Shown here: one piece after another, positions 8,123 to 16,393 of the stretch
Position numbering within the stretch: the stretch's first letter is position 1
How the letters are laid out: every line of letters starts with the position of its first letter
Assembly: GCF_023347535.1 (NCBI RefSeq)
Contig: NZ_CP094473.1
Span: 2,294,001 to 2,358,000, forward strand
Length of the DNA: 64,000 nucleotides
Origin: Faecalibacterium sp. HTF-F
GTDB lineage: Bacteria; Bacillota; Clostridia; Oscillospirales; Ruminococcaceae
Direction: 5' to 3'
The notes under the pieces: model-generated
The model's database searches: none
What the model saw: the letters and a program-made list of their open reading frames with translations, nothing else
Told to the model about the DNA's origin: nothing
Program-made: the position numbers and the translations under genes

Positions 8123-8790
8123 TTCCGGCCACCCGCTTTCTGTTTTTTCTCCAGCAGGTTCACCGCCAGCAGCACCACCGCAGAGATGGCGATATCCACC
8201 AGCACCCAGCGCATGGCACCGGCCTCATCGTTGGTGCGCCACAGCTGGTAGACCGTGGTGGCGATGGTGGCGGTCTTGCCGGGGGTGTAGCCTGCGATCA
8301 TGCTGGTAGCACCGTACTCGCCCAGCGCCCGGGCAAAGGCCAGCACGGTACCGGCCAGAATGCCCTGACGGCAGTACGGCATCCGCACCCGCCAGAAGAT
8401 CCAGCTGTTGGACTGGCCCAGCGTCTGGGCCGACCATGCCAGCGTCTCGTCAAAGCTTTCAAAGGCGCCGCGGGCGGTGCGGTACATCAGTGGGAAGGCT
8501 ACCACGATGGAGGCAAAGATGGCGCTGTACCAGTTCATGACCAGCTTGACCCCGAACTGCTCCATGAAGAAGATGCCCACCGGCCGCTTTGTACCGAAGA
8601 GCAGCAGCAGAAAGTAGCCCACCACCGTAGGCGGCAGCACCATGGGCAGGGTGAGCAGCACGTCCAGCACGCCCTTGACGGTGCGCGGCAGCTTTGCGAT
8701 ATAGTAGGCGGCAAAAATGCCGAGAAAGAACACTGCTGCGCAGCTGATAAGGGCGATGCGCAGGCTGTTCCACAACGGATACCAGTCCAT
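8119..8790 (-). CDS. modB: Molybdate ABC transporter permease
   Basis: 223 residues with five hydrophobic segments, the usual size for ModB. The ATPase-docking EAA loop reads SAQTLGQSNSWIFWRVRMP, close to the ModB/CysT consensus, followed by RQGILAGTVLAFARALGEYGATSMIAG, which contains the highly conserved FARALGEFGAT-like motif of molybdate/sulfate permeases. It forms the membrane channel, working as a dimer with ModC and fed by ModA. It lies 10 bases after modA and overlaps modC. Start chosen at MDWYPLW, which matches the family N-terminus. Confidence 0.93.
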   Translation of the reverse strand: MDWYPLWNSLRIALISCAAVFFLGIFAAYYIAKLPRTVKGVLDVLLTLPMVLPPTVVGYFLLLLFGTKRPVGIFFMEQFGVKLVMNWYSAIFASIVVAFPLMYRTARGAFESFDETLAWSAQTLGQSNSWIFWRVRMPYCRQGILAGTVLAFARALGEYGATSMIAGYTPGKTATIATTVYQLWRTNDEAGAMRWVLVDIAISAVVLLAVNLLEKKQKAGGRK

Positions 8791-8800
8791 GCCTGCTCCT

Positions 8801-9685
8801 TTATACGGCGCTGAAGCCCACGCCCTCGAACACGGTGGCGGCGCGGTCGGTCTGCAGATAGGCCAGAAACTCCTTGGCGGCCTCGGCGTTGGGGGCGGCC
8901 TTCAGCACGGCGGCAGGATAGATGACCTGACCGCACATCTCCTTGGTGGCCTCATCCACGGGGGTCAGACCGGCGCTGAAAGCATCGGTGCAGTAGACGA
9001 CACCGGCATCCACGCTGGCCTCGGTGATCTGGGTGGTGACCTCCTTAACGTTGGAGCCGTAGGTGATGACACCGGCAGCGGCAAGTGCCTCCTCGTCCAG
9101 ATCGTAGCAGGCAAGGATCTTCTGGGTGTACTGGCCCACGGGCACATCGCTGTTGCCCATGCAGAACAGGATGTCCTGTGCCTTCAGGTGCTCGGCCAGA
9201 GCGTCGAAGCTGTCGATGCCCTTGTCGCTGCCCTCCGGCACGCAGAGCACCACCTTGTTTTCCAGCAGGTCCACGCGGGTGTCGCTGTCCACAAAGTCCA
9301 GCCTGTCCTTGTTCACATCGGCCGAAGCTATGATGTCCAGCTGGTCCATCTGCTTCTGACCGGCAGAGATGAACAGATCGCAGTCCGCGCCCTCCTGGAT
9401 CTGGGTCTTGAGGGTGCCGGAGGAATCGAAGTTGAAGCGGAAGGTCACGCCCGGGTTTTTTGCCGAGTAGGTCTCACCGATGGCGGTGAGGGTCTCGGTG
9501 AGGGATGCGGCGGCAAACACGATCAGCTCCACGCTCTGGGCTGCTTGTGAAGAAGCGGCGGCAGAGGATGCCACGGAAGCGGCTGTGCTGGAAGCAGCGC
9601 CGCCGCAGGCAGTAAGGGCAGCGGCTGCACCGGCAATGCCGGCAGCAGCCAGAAAGCTCCGGCGGGAAATGCGATGGTCGTTCAT
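8801..9685 (-). CDS. modA: Molybdate-binding lipoprotein
   Basis: 294 residues. The N-terminus combines a twin-arginine-like motif (RISRRSFLAAAG) with a lipobox (LTACGG, Cys near residue 27), so the mature protein is lipid-anchored outside the membrane. A low-complexity Ala/Ser linker follows. The binding fold begins at ELIVFAAASLTETLTAI, the ModA signature in which Ser contacts the oxyanion; a further conserved stretch is FNFDSSGTLKTQIQEGADCDLF. Substrate is molybdate by family and by neighbourhood with Moco genes, but tungstate is not excluded given the AOR-family enzyme next door. First gene of the modABC set. Confidence 0.92.
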   Translation of the reverse strand: MNDHRISRRSFLAAAGIAGAAAALTACGGAASSTAASVASSAAASSQAAQSVELIVFAAASLTETLTAIGETYSAKNPGVTFRFNFDSSGTLKTQIQEGADCDLFISAGQKQMDQLDIIASADVNKDRLDFVDSDTRVDLLENKVVLCVPEGSDKGIDSFDALAEHLKAQDILFCMGNSDVPVGQYTQKILACYDLDEEALAAAGVITYGSNVKEVTTQITEASVDAGVVYCTDAFSAGLTPVDEATKEMCGQVIYPAAVLKAAPNAEAAKEFLAYLQTDRAATVFEGVGFSAV

Positions 9686-9757
9686 ATCTGTTTTTCTCCT
9701 TCAAGTAAAAAACATTCTATTTCTACGCCCCGCAAAGGAAAACAGGGCGGGGAAACC

Positions 9758-10690
9758 TTATTTGCGGGCGCACTCGCCGTCCAGACCGGCGGCAATGCGC
9801 ACACCGTGTTCCAGACTGGGCAGGATGTACTCCAGATTTTCCTGCACGGCTTTGGGGCTGCCCGGCAGGTTGACGATGAGCGTTTTGCCGCGCAGCACGC
9901 TGACGCCGCGGCTGAGCATCCCCCGCGGGGTGATGCTCAGGCTGTGATAGCGCATGGCCTCGGCAATGCCGGGGGCGTTGCGGTCTGCCACTGCACAGGT
10001 GGCTTCCGGGGTGATATCCCGGGGCGAGAAGCCGGTGCCGCCGGTGGTGAGGATCAGATTCACCTGACGGCCGTCGGCCAGACGGATGAGCTGAGCCTTC
10101 AGGGCCTTTGCTTCGTCCGGCAGGATCATGGTCTCCTCCACCACATAGCCTGCGGCGGTAAGCATCTCCACAATGAGCGGGCCGCTCTTATCCTCCCGCT
10201 CGCCGCGGCTGCCCTTGTCCGAAAGAGTAATGACCGCAGCCCGCAGGGGCGGGTTCTCCAGCGGGGGCAGCAGAGTCACTTCGTCCCCCACATGGATCTC
10301 GCCGCCGGTGAGCACCCGGGCGAACACGCCCTCCCGGGGCATGATGCACTCGCCGGTCTGCTGCTTGATAACGCAGTCGTTGTGGCACTCCTTGCCGATC
10401 TGGGTCATTTCCAGCACCACATCCCCGATGGCGAACCGGCTGGTGACCGGCAGATTGCGGAAATCGAAGCCCTCAATGACCAGATTTTCGCCAAAGGCAC
10501 CATAGTCCACCCAGATCTTTTTACGGAAAGCCTCGATCTTTTCCGCGCTCAGCAGGCTGACCTGCCGGTGCCAGCTGCCGCCGTGGGCATCGCTCACGAT
10601 GCCCCACTCCGGGGTCAGCACGGCGCTGGGCACCTCGGTCTTAACGGTGCCGCGCTTGGGGCTTGTGCAGATGGCCAGAATTTTTCCCAT
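9758..10690 (-). CDS. MOSC domain-MogA/MoaB fusion protein
   Basis: 310 residues made of two parts. Residues about 1-143 form a MOSC domain, a sulfur-carrier fold related to the Moco sulfurase C-terminus: GIVSDAHGGSWHRQVSLLS, then GAFGENLVIEG and the Cys segment IGKECHNDC. Residues about 147-310 are a MogA/MoaB molybdopterin adenylyltransferase: AAVITLSDKGSRGEREDKSG, LILTTGGTGFSPRD and the PGSPKAVQE motif are all clear. MogA activates molybdopterin with AMP for MoeA-driven metal insertion. The fusion puts sulfur handling and adenylation in one chain. It starts six bases after moaA. Confidence 0.92.
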   Translation of the reverse strand: MGKILAICTSPKRGTVKTEVPSAVLTPEWGIVSDAHGGSWHRQVSLLSAEKIEAFRKKIWVDYGAFGENLVIEGFDFRNLPVTSRFAIGDVVLEMTQIGKECHNDCVIKQQTGECIMPREGVFARVLTGGEIHVGDEVTLLPPLENPPLRAAVITLSDKGSRGEREDKSGPLIVEMLTAAGYVVEETMILPDEAKALKAQLIRLADGRQVNLILTTGGTGFSPRDITPEATCAVADRNAPGIAEAMRYHSLSITPRGMLSRGVSVLRGKTLIVNLPGSPKAVQENLEYILPSLEHGVRIAAGLDGECARK

Positions 10691-10696
10691 AAAAAT

Positions 10697-11665
10697 TTAT
10701 CCTCCGATGCGATACATGCCGCGGGTAGCGGGCATGGAACTGTCTTCAAAATGGTGTTCCCGGGGTTTGGCCCAGATGGTCTCCCGGATGGCGGCCAGCA
10801 GCTGCGTATCGTCCGCGCCGCTGCGCAGCAGGGCACGCAGGTCGCACCCGGCTTCGCTGGCAAGGCAGGGACGCAGAAAGCCCTGACTGGTCAGCCGCAC
10901 CCGGTTGCAGCTGGCGCAGAACTTGCCGTGCACCGCCGCAATAAAGCCGATGCTGCCCTGCCAGCCGGGCACGGTGTAGTATACCGCCGGGCCGTCCCCG
11001 AAGTCTGCTTCTGCCAGCGGCTGCAGCTCCGGCCAGCGGCGGGCAAACCGCTGCCGCAGCTCCGGGCCGGAGATGCAGGGCATGGCCGCGCCGTAGCCAA
11101 TGGGCATCATTTCAATGAACCGCACCTGCAGCGGGCGGTTCTCGGCAAGGGCCGCAATGTCTTCCAGTTCGCCCTCGTTGACGCCCGCCTGCGGCACGCA
11201 GTTCAGCTTGATCGGGATGCCGCTTTCCAGTGCCGCCTGCAAGCCTGCCTGCACGGCCGCAAACTCGTCCCGGGCGGTGATCTGCCGGAACACTTCCGGG
11301 CGCAGGGTGTCCAGACTGATGTTCACGCTGTCCAGCCCGGCTGCCAGCAAAGCGGGCAGCTGCTGCGCCAGCAGGATGCCGTTGGTGGTCATGGTAACTT
11401 TGCGGATGCCGGGGATGGCCTTGAGCCCGGCCACCAGCTGCGCCACGTTTTTGCGCACCAGCGGCTCGCCGCCGGTCACCCGCACGGTGTCGATGCCGCA
11501 CTGGGCGAACAGCACCGCCAGACGCAGAAATTCCTCGTAGGTGAGTACAGCTTCGCGCTCCAGCTTTTCCACGCCGTCCGGCATACAGTAGCGGCAGCGC
11601 AGGTTGCACAGGTCGGTAACGGAAAGGCGCAGATAGTGGATCTCGCGCCGGGTGGAATCAAACAT
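10697..11665 (-). CDS. moaA: GTP 3',8-cyclase (molybdenum cofactor biosynthesis)
   Basis: 322 residues from ATG 11665 ([15 protein letters not shown]). An in-frame start 54 bases earlier exists, but it lies inside moaC and adds a tail foreign to the family. The radical-SAM cluster motif is CNLRCRYC near residue 20; the second 4Fe-4S site is [18 protein letters not shown], and the chain ends in the conserved Gly-Gly needed for activity. With MoaC it converts GTP to cyclic pyranopterin phosphate, the first step of Moco synthesis. It overlaps the 3' end of moaC by eight bases. moaD and moaE are not in this window. Confidence 0.95.
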   Translation of the reverse strand: MFDSTRREIHYLRLSVTDLCNLRCRYCMPDGVEKLEREAVLTYEEFLRLAVLFAQCGIDTVRVTGGEPLVRKNVAQLVAGLKAIPGIRKVTMTTNGILLAQQLPALLAAGLDSVNISLDTLRPEVFRQITARDEFAAVQAGLQAALESGIPIKLNCVPQAGVNEGELEDIAALAENRPLQVRFIEMMPIGYGAAMPCISGPELRQRFARRWPELQPLAEADFGDGPAVYYTVPGWQGSIGFIAAVHGKFCASCNRVRLTSQGFLRPCLASEAGCDLRALLRSGADDTQLLAAIRETIWAKPREHHFEDSSMPATRGMYRIGG

Positions 11666-12155
11666 AGCCGCCCTCCGCCCGGATATAGTGGCCGCTCTTG
11701 CCGCCGGTTTTTTCCACAAGATGGATCTCGCCCAGCTCCATGCCCTTGTCCACAGCCTTGCACATATCGTAGATGGTGAGCAGCGCGGTGGAAACGCCGG
11801 TCAGCGCCTCCATCTCCACACCGGTGACACCGGCGGTCTTGACGGTGCACAGGGCTTCCACCGCCTGCTGCTTGGGAAGCAGGCGGAACTCGATGCTCAC
11901 CTTGGTCAGGGGCAGCGGATGGCACAGGGGAATCAGCTCACTGGTTCTTTTTGTGGCCATGATGCCCGCAATGCGGGCCACGCCCAGCACATCGCCCTTT
12001 TTCACGGTGCCGCTCTGCACGGCAGCAAAGGCTTCGGCGTTCATGGTGATGATGCCGTGGGCAGTGGCTTCCCGGGTGGTGACGGGCTTTGCGCTCACGT
12101 CCACCATCACGGCGTTGCCGGCAGCATCAAAATGGGTCAGATTATTTTCGTTCAT
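11658..12155 (-). CDS. moaC: Cyclic pyranopterin monophosphate synthase
   Basis: 165 residues, standard length. MoaC rearranges the MoaA product into cyclic pyranopterin phosphate. Signature segments seen: [20 protein letters not shown] at the start, [11 protein letters not shown] (the catalytic-site motif), and [23 protein letters not shown] with the Lys of the active site. The C-terminus reads [11 protein letters not shown], as in other MoaC proteins. It overlaps moaA by eight bases and follows the MoeA-like gene after 72 bases that contain a palindromic repeat. Confidence 0.96.
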   Translation of the reverse strand: MNENNLTHFDAAGNAVMVDVSAKPVTTREATAHGIITMNAEAFAAVQSGTVKKGDVLGVARIAGIMATKRTSELIPLCHPLPLTKVSIEFRLLPKQQAVEALCTVKTAGVTGVEMEALTGVSTALLTIYDMCKAVDKGMELGEIHLVEKTGGKSGHYIRAEGGYV

Positions 12156-12164
12156 ATTTTTTCA

Positions 12165-12226
12165 CCTTAGTAAAGCTCCCCCGAAGGGGGAGCTGGCAAA
12201 GCCGAAAGGCTTTGCCAGAGAGGGTT
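12165..12226. repeat. Double palindromic repeat between moaC and the MoeA-like gene
   Basis: Two adjacent hairpins: GCTCCCCC-GAA-GGGGGAGC and TGGCAAAGCC-GAAA-GGCTTTGCCA, followed by AGAGAGGGTTTT. This layout (short CT-rich palindrome next to a second one) recurs in degenerate form at 57290-57412 and looks like a dispersed REP-like family. It interrupts the Moco operon without an obvious T tract on the coding strand. Confidence 0.65.
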
Positions 12227-12227
12227 T

Positions 12228-13247
12228 TCAGCAGTGCCCAAAGCCGCAGTTGGGCCAGTGGCACACTTCGCAGTTCAGGCACAGACCGCCCTCGCCCAGA
12301 CGGGCGATGTCCTCGGCGGTGATGGGGTCGTCCGCCAGCAGGCGGGGCAGCAGCAGGTCAAAGATGGTGCGCTTTGCGTACATCACGCAGCCGGGCAGGC
12401 CGCACACCGGCACACCGTCCAGATAGCTCACAAGGAACATGGCACCCGGCAGCACCGGGGCACCGTAGGTGATGATCTCGGCCCCGGTGTTCTTGATGGC
12501 CAGCGGGGTGCGGTCGTCAGGGTCCACGCTCATGCCGCCGGTGGTAAAGATCAGCTCACACCCTGCGGCCTTGGCTTCCAGAATGGCGTCCGTGATCCCG
12601 GCAGGGTCGTCATCGCAGACCTTGTGGAAGATCACCTCACAGCCGTAGACGGCCAGCTTGCTTTGCAGGATGGGGGTGAATTTATCCTCGATGCGGCCCT
12701 TGAACACCTCGCTGCCGGTGGTGATGATGCCCACTTTCTTGGCCTGCATGGGCAGCACGTTCAGGATGGGCTCTGCCCCGGCGGCGGCCTGCATGGCGTC
12801 CATTTTTTCCTGCTCGATCACCAGCGGGATGATGCGGGTGCCTGCCAGCTTCTGGCCCTTTTTCACGGGCAGATCACCGTGGATGGTGGCGATCATCATC
12901 TGCGGGAGGCTGTTCACCGCTAGCAGCGCCTTGCGGTGGATCTTCAGCAGGCCGTCGCAGTCCGCGATCAGCTCGATCTTGCCCTCCTTCGGCTCGGTGC
13001 CGTGGATATTTTTGCCCGCAGCGGCCTTGTACAGCAGGGCGGCGGCTTCATCCTCGTGGAGGATGCCGGGGTGCTTTTCCCAGACGTAGAGGTTCTCCTT
13101 GCCGATGGAGAGCAGCACCGGGATATCCTCCGGCTGGATGACGTGCCCCTTGCGGAAGCGGGCACCCTTGAACTCGCCGGGAATGATCTGGGTGATATCG
13201 TGGCAGAGCACCTGCCCTGCCGCATCTTCGGTACGAATCAGTTTCAT
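12228..13247 (-). CDS. MoeA/MogA-like molybdopterin-binding protein with Cys-rich tail
   Basis: 339 residues. Residues about 165-310 form a MoCF-biosynthesis domain: GIITTGSEVFKGRIEDKF, then LIFTTGGMSVDPDD and GLPGCVMYAKRTIFD, the same fold as MogA and MoeA domain 3. The first 160 residues (AGQVLCHDITQIIPGEFKGARF) are a shortened MoeA-type N-terminal region. The protein ends in CLNCEVCHWPNCGFGHC, five Cys plus His in 17 residues, which looks like a metal site. Such proteins travel with tungsten/molybdenum enzymes in Clostridia and may act in metal insertion or cofactor transfer; the exact step is unknown. Twelve bases after mobB. Confidence 0.85.
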   Translation of the reverse strand: MKLIRTEDAAGQVLCHDITQIIPGEFKGARFRKGHVIQPEDIPVLLSIGKENLYVWEKHPGILHEDEAAALLYKAAAGKNIHGTEPKEGKIELIADCDGLLKIHRKALLAVNSLPQMMIATIHGDLPVKKGQKLAGTRIIPLVIEQEKMDAMQAAAGAEPILNVLPMQAKKVGIITTGSEVFKGRIEDKFTPILQSKLAVYGCEVIFHKVCDDDPAGITDAILEAKAAGCELIFTTGGMSVDPDDRTPLAIKNTGAEIITYGAPVLPGAMFLVSYLDGVPVCGLPGCVMYAKRTIFDLLLPRLLADDPITAEDIARLGEGGLCLNCEVCHWPNCGFGHC

Positions 13248-13259
13248 CTTATCTTCTCC

Positions 13260-13778
13260 TTACAGAGTCGGCATCTGGGCAATGATCCAATCGGCCAGCG
13301 GCTGGATATCCTCCAGCCCGAAGTCTGCACCCGGGATGTCGCCCACCACGGCCAGCGGCTGGAACGACACCGGCGCATCCGCGATCTCCCTGCGCACCAC
13401 TTCGATCTTGGGCCAGCCGCTGGATTTGAAGCCTTCCAGCAGCACAAGATCATAGCCGTGCCGCTCGAACAGGGCCAGCAGATCCTGCTCGGTCAGGCGG
13501 AATTCCTCGGTCAGCAGATAGCGGGTGCCGGAGTAGACCGCCACGCCTTCGGCCCCTGCTTCCCGCAGACGGAAGCTGTCGGTGCCGGGCACATCCGGGG
13601 TAAAATCATGGCCGTCGTGCTTGATAATACCCACCTTCAGCCCACGGCTGCGCAGGACGGGCAGCAGCTTTTCCAGCAGGGTGGTCTTGCCGCTGTTGTG
13701 TACGCCGCTGACGGCCAGCACCGCCGGGCGCTTGAGCTCCAGTTCTTCTGCCAGAGCCTGTTTGGATTCAATATACAA
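13260..13778 (-). CDS. mobB: Molybdopterin-guanine dinucleotide biosynthesis GTPase-like protein
   Basis: 172 residues. A P-loop near the start, AVSGVHNSGKTTLLEKLLP, and the conserved GLKVGIIKHDGHDF and GTDSFRLREAGA segments identify MobB. Residues LLEGFKSSGWPKIEV contain the 'EGfK....pKiev' motif. MobB binds GTP and assists the MobA guanylyltransferase in making MGD-type cofactors. No mobA is visible in this window, so either it is elsewhere or MobB serves another cofactor form. The gene overlaps the end of moeA by 11 bases. Confidence 0.93.
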   Translation of the reverse strand: MYIESKQALAEELELKRPAVLAVSGVHNSGKTTLLEKLLPVLRSRGLKVGIIKHDGHDFTPDVPGTDSFRLREAGAEGVAVYSGTRYLLTEEFRLTEQDLLALFERHGYDLVLLEGFKSSGWPKIEVVRREIADAPVSFQPLAVVGDIPGADFGLEDIQPLADWIIAQMPTL

Positions 13779-15006
13779 AGTAAAGCACCTCCACTTCTTC
13801 GCCCGGAGCCACCGGGCCGCTGCCTGCGGGCAGCTTTACCAGACAATTACAGCCGATCATGGCAGAGAGACTGCCGGACGAATGCGCTTCGGCGCTGCCC
13901 TCGCCGGGGATGGTCACGCTGCCGCCTGCCGCTTTCGCCCGCAGGTAGCGGTCGCCCTTGCTGGATTTGGAAAAGCCGGTGGTCAGGGTACAGGTGGTAC
14001 GGGGAAGAATGCAGCTCCCCTCCCGGCGTCCGGCGGCGCGCAGCAAAGCGGGGATGGCGTACTGTTCCAATGTTGCCGCAGCGGCAAAGGGGTTGCCGGA
14101 CAGGCAGAACACCAGCTTTCCGGCGATCTCTGCCGCCAGCATGGGGCTGCCGGGCTTCTGTGCCACGCCCGCAAAGAGCATCTGTGCCCCCAGCTGTTCC
14201 AGCACGGCGGGCAGATAGTCCTTCTGCCCTACCGAAACGCCGCCGCTGGTAATGACGGCATCGCAGCCGGTCAAAAGTTCCCGCAGCTGGCAGGCGATGA
14301 CCTCCGGGTCGTCCGAGCAGTGCCGCCGCTGCACGGCAAAGCCCAGCTGCCCCAGCCGGGCGGCGTTCTGGATGCCGTTGGCGTCGTAGATCTTGCCGGG
14401 AGCCCACGGTTCGCCCGGAGCCAGCAGCTCACTGCCGGTGGAAAGAATGCCCACGGTCAGGGTGCGGCATACCGGCACCTCGGCATAGCCCTGCCCTGCC
14501 AGCACACCCAGATGTGCGGGGGTCAGCGGTGTGCCCTCGGCGGCAATGATGGCTCCGGCGGCGATATCCCCGCCCCGGAGCACCACGTTCTGCTGCGGTT
14601 TCAGGCTTGAATAGAGCTGCACCGTTTCTTCGCCGCTGTCGGTCAGCTCCTGCATCAGCACACAGTCCGCGCCCTCCGGCAGGGGTGCACCGGTCATGAT
14701 GCGGGCCGCGCAGCCCACAGGCAGGGCGGCGGCGGGGGCATCCCCGGCGTAGAGCTTCATGGTCACAGGCAGCGTGACCGGCGTTTCGCGGCTGGCCCCG
14801 GCGGTGTCGGCGCTGTGCAGGGCGTAGCCGTCCAGCGGGCTGCGGTCAAAGGGGGGCTGGTCCATCCGGGCGCACAGCGCCTTTGCGGCAATGCGGCCGC
14901 AGGCTTTTTCCAGCGGCAGGGCCTCCACCGCCGGGCGCGGCAGTGCCGCCGCTGCATCCAGCACGCGGCGCAGCGCAGCGGCAGGTGCGCAGAAAGGCTG
15001 TTTCAT
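13768..15006 (-). CDS. moeA: Molybdopterin molybdenumtransferase
   Basis: 412 residues, the usual MoeA length. It inserts molybdate (or tungstate) into adenylated molybdopterin. Seen in order: PPFDRSPLDGYAL (domain with conserved DGYA), RIMTGAPLPEGAD, a long central linker, TVGILSTGSELLAPGE, VITSGGVSVGQKDY with the active-site Asp region, and CLSGNPFAAAATLEQYAIP. The C-terminal domain IV follows. A ribosome site GGAGG lies just before the ATG. A structured leader with a terminator precedes it, so transcription of the whole cofactor block may be controlled here. First gene of the Moco run. Confidence 0.95.
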   Translation of the reverse strand: MKQPFCAPAAALRRVLDAAAALPRPAVEALPLEKACGRIAAKALCARMDQPPFDRSPLDGYALHSADTAGASRETPVTLPVTMKLYAGDAPAAALPVGCAARIMTGAPLPEGADCVLMQELTDSGEETVQLYSSLKPQQNVVLRGGDIAAGAIIAAEGTPLTPAHLGVLAGQGYAEVPVCRTLTVGILSTGSELLAPGEPWAPGKIYDANGIQNAARLGQLGFAVQRRHCSDDPEVIACQLRELLTGCDAVITSGGVSVGQKDYLPAVLEQLGAQMLFAGVAQKPGSPMLAAEIAGKLVFCLSGNPFAAAATLEQYAIPALLRAAGRREGSCILPRTTCTLTTGFSKSSKGDRYLRAKAAGGSVTIPGEGSAEAHSSGSLSAMIGCNCLVKLPAGSGPVAPGEEVEVLYFVY

Positions 15007-15091
15007 AAAAAATCCTCCAAATGCCCGGCTGCACCCGGTCTGCTATGGCTCAGACGGGGCGTGCCGGGGATATTCTTTTTTAACGACAGGT

Positions 15092-15262
15092 GAAAAAGAA
15101 GCGGAGACGTCTTGACCGAAAATCAAAACGCCTCCGCAGAATATCCGCACATACCGGCCAGCAGCAGCTTGCAGTCTGCCCTGCCGACGGCATCCCCGGC
15201 CTGTGCCGTCCTTGCAGTGACGGTACGGCCCGGAAAGTGCCCTGTGTGGATGGGAGGAGTTC
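15092..15262 (-). promoter_or_regulatory. Structured leader of the Moco genes; candidate Moco/Tuco-type riboswitch with terminator
   Basis: On the minus strand upstream of moeA there is a compact, GC-rich nest of inverted repeats (CCGT/ACGG, CCGG/CCGG, GGCAC/ATGCC within about 15180-15240). It is followed by the hairpin GCGGAGGCGT (15128-15137) with ACGTCTCCGC (15101-15110) and a T-rich tail TTCTTTTTC (15092-15100), which looks like an intrinsic terminator about 85 bases before the start codon. Aptamer plus terminator ahead of moeA is the layout expected of a Moco-sensing RNA. I could not match the aptamer to the known consensus from memory. Confidence 0.45.
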
Positions 15263-15449
15263 TTTTTTTCAAATTGCAGCGTTTCTTCTGCGGGAAGGCG
15301 GCGGGGTTTCCCCCTCCACCCTTGAATGCCGGCCGATCTATTCTACCTCAGCCCTTAGCATTGCGGCGCGGTGTCCTGCTCTTTGTGGGAGTTTAGACAC
15401 CTTTGCTCAAAGAAGCTCTTATACCCTGTTCAGTTGTGTGGGAATGCTT
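15263..15449. other. Intergenic stretch between the AOR operon and the Moco leader
   Basis: No gene is supported here. It contains the 5' end of the presumed Moco leader transcript. A possible -10 TAGAAT is present on the minus strand near 15340, but no convincing -35 partner was found. No clear terminator for the upstream gene ending at 15450 is visible. Confidence 0.4.
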
Positions 15450-16367
15450 TTAGTCGCAGAACTCGTCCACGTCGCTGATGGCTTTTGCATAGCGGCGGGT
15501 GAGGTGCTTTGTGGAAAAGAGGAACCGCTCGTTCTGGTTGTTGGTCAGCTCCTCGATATCGGCATACTCCGGGTTCTCCTGCATGGCCTTCCAAGTCTGC
15601 TCGATGACCTCCGGTGCAAGGCCGTAGGGAGAGCGCTGGAAGTACTTGAGCGGAGTGGCGCTGGGGTAGATGCGGGCGTTGAACCGCACCATCTCGGCGA
15701 ACATCACACACAGATCCTTGTCCTCGATGAGCTGCGCGATCATCGCATAGTTGTCGCTCATGTTGGCGGTGGAATAGTAGTAGGTATCCTTTGCGCCCTT
15801 GCGGGTAGTGATGTCCTCACACTGGGGGTCTGCAGGCATCTGCGCCAGCAGCTCGTCGGCATTTTCCACCTCGGTCAGCAGCAGGGCGTGGGGGGTCAGC
15901 AGCGCAGCCGCAGAGCGGGAGCGAATGTAACCGGCCAGTTCCTGTGCCGGGGTAAGCTCCGGCAGCTCCGGAGCGGTCTTGGTGGGCTGATCCGCAAAGG
16001 GATCATTTTCTGCCTCCGGCTCGGCGGCCAGAAAATCCAGCAGCTCCGGCTTTGCTGCCTCGGTCTGCGCGGCTTCAGCGGCTTGGGGCGCAGCTTCGGC
16101 GGCCTGCTTTGCAGCAAGCTCGGCGGTCTCCCGCTCCACCACAGCCATCACGTCCTCGCCGGCCTTGGCGGCGCTGCCGTCAAAGGTGCTGCCGGTCTCC
16201 TTCAGGCGGCGGGCCGTCTCGCTGGCGGCATCGATGTCGAACACCTCTGCCTTGGGCTTTTTCTTTGCGGCCAGCTCTGCCTTCTGCAGGTCCAGAACGG
16301 CCTGCTCCGGGTCTGCGCTGCCGTCTACGGTGGTGGTGTAGCCGGGTTTACGTCTGCCAAACAACAT
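15450..16367 (-). CDS. Uncharacterised protein of the AOR operon (possibly YdhW-like)
   Basis: 305 residues. The first 145 are low complexity, rich in Ala, Glu, Lys and Pro, and lack a signal peptide; this looks like a flexible or coiled region. The C-terminal 155 residues look globular (PHALLLTEVENADELLAQMP, TYYYSTANMSDNYAMIAQL, RRYAKAISDVDEFCD). The gene follows directly after the AOR-family enzyme and its ferredoxin. In E. coli the comparable ydh operon carries a similar-sized unknown (YdhW); relationship is a guess from context and the C-terminal layout. It may be an assembly or docking factor for the oxidoreductase. Confidence 0.6.
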   Translation of the reverse strand: MLFGRRKPGYTTTVDGSADPEQAVLDLQKAELAAKKKPKAEVFDIDAASETARRLKETGSTFDGSAAKAGEDVMAVVERETAELAAKQAAEAAPQAAEAAQTEAAKPELLDFLAAEPEAENDPFADQPTKTAPELPELTPAQELAGYIRSRSAAALLTPHALLLTEVENADELLAQMPADPQCEDITTRKGAKDTYYYSTANMSDNYAMIAQLIEDKDLCVMFAEMVRFNARIYPSATPLKYFQRSPYGLAPEVIEQTWKAMQENPEYADIEELTNNQNERFLFSTKHLTRRYAKAISDVDEFCD

Positions 16368-16393
16368 GACGATCGTTCCTCTTTCTATGGGAT

